11,743 nucleotides of DNA, taken from NCBI GenBank assembly GCA_964577825.1, contig CAZOBJ010000098.1, positions 1 to 11,743 on the forward strand. The letters run 5' to 3'. Below the pieces are notes generated by a model that was not told the origin of the DNA, did no database searches, and was given only the letters and a program-made list of their open reading frames with translations. This DNA comes from CAZOBJ01 sp964577825 (lineage in GTDB: Bacteria > Planctomycetota > SZUA-567 > JAFGNG01). Position 1 is the stretch's first letter, and each line of letters opens with the position of its first letter. Below, one piece after another: positions 7,501 to 11,743 of this stretch. Both the position numbers and the translations under genes were made by a program.

Positions 7501-8135
7501 CCGTCGTGCCACTTGCTGCGGCACACGTTGAACCGCCAGCGGCCGCGCCCCGCCTCGGAGGTGAAATAGAAGAGCGGAATGGCCACCTCGGCCACCCAGC
7601 GGCCTTGGTCCGGCTGGCCGGCCGTGGCCGAGCGCCAGTGGGCGTCCCAGGGGATGTGCCGGTCGCCCCGCTCGATGTCGCCGCGGTTGTCGGACTGCAC
7701 GTTGCCCACAGAGAGCATGAAGTGCTGGTACGTCTTCCCGTCGGTGCCCGGGCTCACGAAGATCTCGACCGACTCGTCGCGGTGCACGGGTCCGTCGCGG
7801 GACACGTCTGCGGGGTCGATGGCCTCCACGTTCGGGTCCGTGCACGCAAAGGCCAGGAAGAGCCACCCCCTGTCGCGGCCCACCCACACCTGGGTGGGCG
7901 CCTCGGCGGGCGCGCCCTTGCCGCCGACCTGGAGGAACTGCCGGATGTCCGGCGGGCGTTGCCAGCAGGCGTCGTCCAGCCGGCCGTCGATGACCGGCGC
8001 CCGGTCCACGGCCGCGACCGCGAGCTCGGGCAGGTCCGCGTCCTGCGCGCCCAGTGCGGGCACGGCGAACCCCACGGTCAGGCACAGGACGAACAGTGCT
8101 GCGGCACACCAGGCAACGGCTACACGCTTCCTCAT
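4560..8135 (-). CDS. Secreted multi-module glycoside hydrolase-like protein with CBM9-like domain
   Basis: The protein has 1191 residues. I chose ATG 8135 because it gives MRKRV, a hydrophobic core and ALGA-QD, a clear signal peptide of about 30 residues, with AAGGGA upstream; a start 23 codons earlier would spoil it. Layout: CBM9-like domain at about 43-235 (PVIDGRLDDACW, ESVEIFVSP, WVAEVAIPL, ARFGVL); Ig-like linkers to about 450; a TIM-barrel catalytic region at about 452-725 with VLLDGEPVFPYGFY, YHIWDEP (E572, candidate acid/base as in clan GH-A), KPVWFGMVNEF (E664, possible second carboxylate) and GLYFFAWP; a beta domain to about 815; then two CBM4/9-like jelly-roll modules at 846-1000 (NPGFEQEGGW to WVDDVYVEE) and 1003-1175 (NSGFEY to WIDAVQFEKG). 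Such proteins act outside the cytoplasm on polysaccharides. I cannot name a GH family or substrate. The gene is followed 142 bases later by the GH36-like gene. Confidence 0.8.
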   Translation of the reverse strand: MRKRVAVAWCAAALFVLCLTVGFAVPALGAQDADLPELAVAAVDRAPVIDGRLDDACWQRPPDIRQFLQVGGKGAPAEAPTQVWVGRDRGWLFLAFACTDPNVEAIDPADVSRDGPVHRDESVEIFVSPGTDGKTYQHFMLSVGNVQSDNRGDIERGDRHIPWDAHWRSATAGQPDQGRWVAEVAIPLFYFTSEAGRGRWRFNVCRSKWHDGQEAGSWALLSASYHDSARFGVLTGLAGLEPAPVFAPVIAEARIGNMTDLPEREYEVVAEIKNHGAAPGTVAMSAADVTDSTARWVDPNPVRLAAEHQTTAKAWIEFEEYQPRSSRARIVLRDDLGAWRFTRRISWERAQEPFAARMDRSYYTDEDAYFLVYHSPLSANVLEQCRVRVTGDALAEEVVVSPVLPSGRIRLPLVLGEPGSWTVTAALELADGKELKAVPCEVVRRAPKAAGTTVKIDRWRRCVLLDGEPVFPYGFYRAPPENYELMSGIGATSAVVWRPRSPEDLRAALDTAHEHGMKLFTSPVAHATWKYGGNRTEVRLAAMREVMDTNLAELLQPVADHPGLLAYHIWDEPFRTEEVRDGLKAMHDALHELDGYHPVSTGDYIILEKDPVWLDIIDVAFPHHYWLPTGVEKRVDRRYLARLREIRNASRELMKPVWFGMVNEFHSKTRRMMTPRERRLNAYLTLIHEITGLYFFAWPTVHEQTHGAIADIRGEIDVLKPALFSRTPAQTFTLENADEDAVLALLKPHPEGGGVLLVANTLKTPVDLTVSVDGLPAEARVSRLFGSVSPQRTQDGAWIDRLDAYAVRAYRLSALPAAEAGRPLAIRAAVTNRDEMLAGLESRTGAQNPVPNPGFEQEGGWSGIEGNPSVTLDTDFVRSGARALRLERTDASAAGDRVLSEPFVLKPNTRYRIGAWFFGRIESGPKKWGGPNLSVASETVEGYRLNLQTHVEHLQGRWHHRSGHLDVGPEPERIRLRIMAGTGKYSGTAWVDDVYVEELGLERSRNLMPNSGFEYATLPGYPDRWSAGPLTQYLTPETLTPNPDALVLQDKEVKYEGESSLRLRGYNWFHSQPTRANNGVRLDGDTDYVFSCYMKADREDYEVRLQVVDGERHHVHVGTTWERYHIPVHTPKGSVHLHVTGVTLGSMRYDGPAEDLPVLWIDAVQFEKGAEPTEYVPDAYNLSDPSWMSLE

Positions 8136-8501
8136 GACGGGTCCCTTTTCAACAGGCGGGCTTCCTATATGCGATGTGACGACGGGCACGCGCCCGCTCG
8201 CCAATCTTGAAAGATGTCCCCCTCGCTTCTGGTGTGCAGGGTTTGTCCCGTACGTCCGTGTGTGCGGACGGTCTGGATGTGTGCGGTACGCATTCTCTCT
8301 CGCACCCTACTCGATTCCGGCGCCATCCGGACCGCGCGCAACGTCCACCTTGCGCGACCCGTCCTAACGGATTTCATGGGCGGCGTCAATGGCGCTTGTC
8401 GCAGAGGACAAGCCCTGGCGCCCGATTCCTGCGGCCCGGCTTGGGCGTCTCTTGCGGAGCCCTGCCTCGGCGGCGAAGCAAGGATTGGAGATCGAAGAGC
8501 G
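8136..8501 (-). other. Long intergenic region upstream of the 1191-residue protein
   Basis: About 366 bases without a convincing gene. The first part (8501-8437) is the 3' flank of the left repeat copy. A weak promoter-like pair, TTGACG (8389-8384) and TAGGAC (8366-8361) with 17 bases between, matches the -35 well but the -10 poorly. Two hairpins are visible: CGTCCG/CGGACG with a 6-base loop at 8253-8270, and CGGGC/GCCCG with a 4-base loop at 8183-8196. Short ORFs here are proline- and arginine-rich with no ribosome binding site and look like chance frames. Confidence 0.4.
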
Positions 8502-8670
8502 CTACTCGAACACGAGCCGGCCGAACGCGCGGGTGTCGTGCCAGCTTTCGCCTCCGGGCGACCAGGAGAGGGGCCCTACCTTCTGGTTGCGGATCACGCG
8601 ATGGAAGTTCGCGCGCCACTCGGTCTGTCCGGGGCCGTCCAGACCCCCACGGCGACCAGAACGCATCGAT
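8437..8670 (-). repeat. Left copy of a ~230-bp direct repeat flanking the GH20 gene
   Basis: This stretch matches 11360-11592 in the same orientation, with long identical runs such as CTACTCGAACACGAGCC over the stop codon. It holds the last ~55 codons of a CBM9-like gene plus about 65 bases of its 3' flank (both copies share CGGCTTGG near one end and CCCTGCCTCGG). Beyond 8670 the copies no longer align. The homology is clear in coding sequence and weaker, with small indels, in the flank. Confidence 0.85.
8502..8670 (-). pseudogene. 5'-truncated CBM9-like domain gene fragment
   Basis: The frame ending at TAG 8502 encodes the end of a CBM9-like domain (WRANFHRVIRN, GPLSWSPGGESWHD, RAFGRLVFE). 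Its last 47 residues match 42 of 47 residues of the gene at 11743-11424. Upstream the match decays: AIPFRGLG in the intact copy becomes SMRSGRRG through small compensating indels, and before that nothing aligns. The frame can be read from ATG 8702, six bases past the GH20 stop, giving 66 residues, but that ATG is only two bases from the AAGGGG that would serve it. A 66-residue piece cannot form a CBM9-like fold of about 180 residues and has no signal peptide. I read it as a leftover of duplication or recombination, not a working gene. Confidence 0.75.
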
Positions 8671-8708
8671 TGCCCGACTTGGGAAACGCCGTCATGGTCC
8701 ATTCCCCT

Positions 8709-11315
8709 TTACTCGTTTTCCGAGTCGTATGGGTCCGGTTTGTAGGGGGTGGATGTCTCTCCCAATTCGAGCTGGACGGCGTCCAGCCATATGACGCCGT
8801 TCTTCGGAGTGACCACGATCTGGTCGGATCCTTCCTTGCGGCGCGTGGAACGCTGGCCCTTGTCCAGGGTTCCGGTATCCCACTCGGGATAATAAAACTC
8901 GGGATTCATCAGCCCGAGTTGAAACTGGTCCTTCTTTGCGTCCATGTCCGCCGAAACCGCAAACGACCAGCGCAGGCGCTGCCAATCGGCCCCGACCCGA
9001 AACCGCTTGCAGAGTCCTCGCGGATACGACGATTCCGGCCCGATATATGCCAGCAGCAGGGAATCCGGCTTGTCCGCCCTGGCCCAGACACTCAACGTGT
9101 ACGTCTTGCCTTTTTCCAGGTTGGTCACGTACTTGTACGTAATGTCGCGGTCGTACCGGAGAGGCTTGAGGCGTACCGAACGCAAGCCGTGCTTCGCCAC
9201 CGTATCGTCGAGCACGGCATTGTCCGGATACCACATGAACCAGTAGTCGATATACGGAGCGCTTTCGTCTTCCTCAAAACTGGAGTTGCGGAGCATGTTT
9301 TCGCCGGCCGGCAACGGTCGGTCGGTCCGGGTATTGAATATGGAGGCCAATCTCGCGGGCCAGTAGTGCCAGGGCGCCCCGCTCGTGCTATAGGTTTCCG
9401 GCTGGACGAAAGGACGCAGGTACACCACGGCCTTAAAACGCCGGCCCGGCCGGGCAGTCGCGCGGACGCGGTACGTCGCCCCCGGCCGGTAGGCGTCAAC
9501 GTCAAAGGTGTATACGTGCGTCTTAAACATTTCCGACTTATAACTCCAGAAATAAAGCCGGCGCGCGGATGCAATCACCTGGTCGTTTTCCAGCAATTCG
9601 ACGGTCTGGATCTTGTCGACCGGTGTCGAATCCTCGGGCAGGTAAAAGACCAGACCGATGGTCTGGGCTTCGTGGAGATGATGGGTGATATCCAGGGCCA
9701 GGGGATCCAGTTCTGTTTTGCCCGCCCCGGGCGACCATTCGCCGATCTTGATATTGGCGACCGGTTCCCGAAAGTACAGGCCCATCTGTTGATAACGTTC
9801 GATCTGCCGGTCCACGCGACGAGCGTACTCCGCGTAGTCGTTCCGCGTACCCTTGGGCGACCACGCGACTTCCGCAAGCGCGGCGAGCCGCGGAAGGTTC
9901 ATGTATTCCCAGCAGTGAACAATGCTGGTCCAGAAACAGGCCTGAACGCCCAGAATCTGCGACGCCTGGCTTTCCGGAAAGTCGGCCGTCGGTTCCCAGC
10001 CGTATATCAACCGGTCATTAACGATCGGCAAGGGATAGCCGGGGTGGCCGGCTTCGCCGAGTTCCTGGCCCTGGTGCAGGTAGCAGTATTTGTACGGACA
10101 GGCGACCACGCGATAGCCCTTGTCCAACGCGTGGTTCACATGTCTGCCCATCCACCAGAAAGCGATGAAAGCAGGATCCAAATCGAATCGGCTGGCCTCC
10201 TCCCACCCGCACGGCGTTTTTCCCTTCTCAACGATAAAATCCGTGATTTGTTTGTCAAAATAGCCTTCCAGGTCTTGAAGAGTCTGCAAGCCCTGTTGTT
10301 CCATCAGTGTTTTCACTTCCGGCAGGGAGAGAAGCGACTCCGAAAGACGAGCTTCATCCCCGCCCATATGGATATACGATGCCGGGAACAGGTCCATGAC
10401 TTCGCTTAAGATATTCTTCAGGAACACATACGTCTCCGCCTTACCGGGATTCAGCGCACCGGCGTGGCCAAATTCCGGGTAGGCCGTGACCGCGGCGCGC
10501 GAGTGGCCGGGCATATCAATTTCCGGAATCACCGAGATCTGTCGCACCCGGGCGTACTCCACGATGTCACGAATGTCCTCCTTGGTGAAGAATGTCTTGT
10601 AGGGGCCTTTGTAATAGGACGCCCGGGTCACCTCGGGACCGGTGAGGCCAGGGTAGTGATCGATCATCAGCCGCCAGGCGTTAGTATCCGTCAGATGCAA
10701 ATGGAGAATATTGAATTTGTGCAGGGCCAGCGCGTCAATCAGCTTCTTCACGGTGTCTTTGTCGAAATAATGCCGGGCCACATCCAGCATGAACCCGCGC
10801 CAGGCAAAACGCGGCCGGTCTTTAATGGTCACGGCTGGCGCCTGCCAGGCCACACCGGGTGCCGCGCTGGTACTGTACACCTGCACCGGCAGCAGTTGCC
10901 GCAGGGTCTGATATCCGTAAAAGCAGCCCGCCGCGGCCGCGGCAGTGATTTTGATGTTCCGGGGCGTCACCGTCAGCGTATAGCCTTCCGACCCCAATTC
11001 ATCGGTAGCAGCCGCGGCAAGGAACATCAATACGTTCTCGTCATCCGACGCCGATATCGTCCCTGTGGCAAGCGGAAAGCCGGTGCTGCGGGACAATTCC
11101 GCGCGGCAGAGATCCGCCAGGTCCCGGCCGCCCTTCAAATCCGGATCGTAGAGAATCCGCGTGGCAGGATTGAAGGCGAAATGGCCCTTGCCGGTTTTGA
11201 CCTGCGCGGGCGCGGGAATAATGCCATGATTCTCTTGGGCTACGCCGGCCGCAGCTCCCGCAGACATGAACGAGATAACGGCAATCAGGCGGGGAAAAAC
11301 AGATAGATGCATCAT
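8709..11315 (-). CDS. Secreted GH20 beta-N-acetylhexosaminidase with C-terminal binding module
   Basis: The protein has 868 residues and hydrolyses terminal non-reducing beta-N-acetylglucosamine or -galactosamine from glycans by the substrate-assisted GH20 mechanism. The start at ATG 11315 follows GGGAG by six bases and gives a signal peptide of about 26 residues (LIAVISFMSAGAAAG). A GH20b-like N-terminal domain spans about 30-160. The (beta/alpha)8 barrel spans about 160-490: substrate-binding R173 in WRGFMLDVARHYF, HLHLTD at 205-210, PEIDMPGHS at 264-272, the catalytic pair D320-E321 in HMGGDE, and active-site tryptophans in WEEA and FWWMG. After a ~180-residue beta linker comes a CBM4/9-like module at about 673-856 (NMLRNSSFEE to WLDAVQLELG), related to the end of the 1191-residue protein. 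GC is about 52-55% in sampled lines, below its neighbours, and the gene sits between direct repeats. The family call is secure; the substrate is not known. Confidence 0.95.
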   Translation of the reverse strand: MMHLSVFPRLIAVISFMSAGAAAGVAQENHGIIPAPAQVKTGKGHFAFNPATRILYDPDLKGGRDLADLCRAELSRSTGFPLATGTISASDDENVLMFLAAAATDELGSEGYTLTVTPRNIKITAAAAAGCFYGYQTLRQLLPVQVYSTSAAPGVAWQAPAVTIKDRPRFAWRGFMLDVARHYFDKDTVKKLIDALALHKFNILHLHLTDTNAWRLMIDHYPGLTGPEVTRASYYKGPYKTFFTKEDIRDIVEYARVRQISVIPEIDMPGHSRAAVTAYPEFGHAGALNPGKAETYVFLKNILSEVMDLFPASYIHMGGDEARLSESLLSLPEVKTLMEQQGLQTLQDLEGYFDKQITDFIVEKGKTPCGWEEASRFDLDPAFIAFWWMGRHVNHALDKGYRVVACPYKYCYLHQGQELGEAGHPGYPLPIVNDRLIYGWEPTADFPESQASQILGVQACFWTSIVHCWEYMNLPRLAALAEVAWSPKGTRNDYAEYARRVDRQIERYQQMGLYFREPVANIKIGEWSPGAGKTELDPLALDITHHLHEAQTIGLVFYLPEDSTPVDKIQTVELLENDQVIASARRLYFWSYKSEMFKTHVYTFDVDAYRPGATYRVRATARPGRRFKAVVYLRPFVQPETYSTSGAPWHYWPARLASIFNTRTDRPLPAGENMLRNSSFEEDESAPYIDYWFMWYPDNAVLDDTVAKHGLRSVRLKPLRYDRDITYKYVTNLEKGKTYTLSVWARADKPDSLLLAYIGPESSYPRGLCKRFRVGADWQRLRWSFAVSADMDAKKDQFQLGLMNPEFYYPEWDTGTLDKGQRSTRRKEGSDQIVVTPKNGVIWLDAVQLELGETSTPYKPDPYDSENE

Positions 11316-11329
11316 TCCAATCTCCCGCA

Positions 11330-11348
11330 AAACGCGCTGCGCGCGTTT
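11330..11348 (-). terminator. Hairpin with short T run between CBM9-like gene and GH20
   Basis: On the minus strand AAACGCGC pairs perfectly with GCGCGTTT over a 3-base GCA loop, giving TTTT at its end. It is 75 bases after the stop of the CBM9-like gene and only about 15 bases before the GH20 start, next to that gene's GGGAG site. It may end the upstream transcript or influence GH20 translation. Confidence 0.5.
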
Positions 11349-11359
11349 CAAACAACATC

Positions 11360-11592
11360 CGGCTTGGCGTCCTGCGCGAGACCCTGCCTCGGAATCGACG
11401 CGGGGACTGGAGATCGGACCGCGCTACTCGAACACGAGCCGACCGAACGCGCGGGTGTCGTGCCAGCTCTCGCCTCCGGGCGACCAGGAGAACGGGCCCA
11501 CCTTCCCGTTGCGAAATACGCGGTGGAAGTTCGCGCGCCACTGGGTCTCTCCGGGCCCGTCCAGGCCCAGGCCCCGGAACGGGATCGCCGCC
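11360..11592 (-). repeat. Right copy of the ~230-bp direct repeat flanking the GH20 gene
   Basis: This is the intact counterpart of 8437-8670, offset by about 2922 bases. It is the 3' end of a CBM9-like gene that continues in frame upstream, plus about 64 bases of 3' flank. Because this copy stays in frame with a longer CBM9-like domain, it is the parental or complete one. Confidence 0.85.
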
Positions 11593-11743
11593 TCGGCGGT
11601 CCACAAGGCGCGGTCCGCATCGGGCTGCACGGCGGTCTGCCAATCCAGGGTCCACGCCATGTCATGATCGTCGGCCACGTTGTGCTGGTCGAACCGGATG
11701 CCCTGGGTGTTGAACGCGAGCTGGTAGTACTCGGGCCGCGTCG
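11424..11743 (-). CDS. C-terminal end of a CBM9-like domain protein (5' end outside window)
   Basis: The frame is open from the window edge to TAG 11424, giving about 105 residues. They show the second half of a CBM9-like (DOMON-type) carbohydrate-binding domain: YYQLAFNTQGIRFDQ, then DMAWTLDWQ, LWTAEAAIPF, WRANFHRV, SWSPGGESWHD and the terminal RAFGRLVFE. The order and aromatic spacing parallel residues 135-235 of the 1191-residue protein here (HFMLSVGNVQ, WVAEVAIPL, RFNVCRSK, ARFGVL). The domain is the last in the protein; what lies before it is unknown, but in similar proteins it may be a glycosidase or another binding module. It is read before GH20 in the same direction, with a hairpin between them. 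Confidence 0.8.
   Translation of the reverse strand, partial: TRPEYYQLAFNTQGIRFDQHNVADDHDMAWTLDWQTAVQPDADRALWTAEAAIPFRGLGLDGPGETQWRANFHRVFRNGKVGPFSWSPGGESWHDTRAFGRLVFE

Noticed and set aside
7014..8210. 398-codon plus-strand frame opposite the CBM9-like end of the 1191-residue gene
   Set aside because: It is antisense to a signal peptide and CBM9-like domain and has a His/Val/Arg-rich composition typical of shadow frames.
8165..8389. 74-codon minus-strand ORF in the long intergenic region
   Set aside because: No ribosome binding site, Arg/Thr-rich without hydrophobic pattern; likely chance.
8214..10409. 731-codon open frame on the plus strand opposite GH20
   Set aside because: It is long for lower-GC DNA, but the opposite strand has the GH20 catalytic motif, signal peptide and start site. 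The plus-strand product has no recognisable domain; it is the antisense frame of a biased coding sequence.
8437..11592. Insertion sequence or transposon carrying GH20
   Set aside because: There is no transposase or integrase, no terminal inverted repeats and no short target duplication; the flanking repeats are gene 3' ends, which fits homologous recombination better.

Overview
The window reads as chromosomal DNA of a high-GC, carbohydrate-degrading Gram-negative-type bacterium. Every convincing gene lies on the minus strand, so transcription runs from the right edge to the left edge. The proteins are large, mostly secreted, multi-module glycoside hydrolases with CBM9-like and CBM4/9-like sugar-binding domains. 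That style is common in Planctomycetota, Lentisphaerota/Kiritimatiellota, Hydrogenedentota and Armatimonadota. The phylum is inference: no RNA gene or housekeeping marker is present.

Layout in order of transcription: (1) 11743-11424, the C-terminal end of a CBM9-like protein that enters from outside the window. (2) 11315-8709, a secreted GH20 beta-N-acetylhexosaminidase with a C-terminal carbohydrate-binding module. (3) 8670-8502, a 5'-truncated second copy of the 3' end of gene 1, so gene 2 sits between two direct repeats of about 230 bp. (4) 8501-8136, about 366 bp without a convincing gene. (5) 8135-4560, a 1191-residue secreted protein: CBM9-like domain, Ig-like linker, glycosidase-type TIM barrel, two terminal binding modules. 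(6) 4417-1691, a 908-residue protein that looks like a divergent clan GH-D (GH36/GH27-like) glycosidase and has no signal peptide. (7) 1509-940 and 850-449, two small membrane-anchored proteins of unknown function. (8) 266-72, a short ORF whose first half looks like the start of a DsrE-family protein and whose second half does not. (9) 38-1, the possible start of another gene leaving the window.

The enzymes fit together as a glycan-foraging set. GH20 removes terminal N-acetylhexosamines outside the cytoplasm, the 1191-residue protein attacks or binds a polysaccharide there, and the GH36-like protein could finish imported oligosaccharides inside the cell. The substrate cannot be read from the sequence. 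No SusCD pair, transporter, sulfatase or regulator is seen.

The most notable structure is the GH20 gene between direct repeats made of the 3' end of its upstream neighbour. The GH20 DNA is also clearly lower in GC (about 52-55% in sampled lines against about 75% in the GH36-like gene), which points to acquisition by recombination at that 3' end. I see no CRISPR array, transposase, integrase, tRNA or rRNA, and no evidence for a wholly new system.
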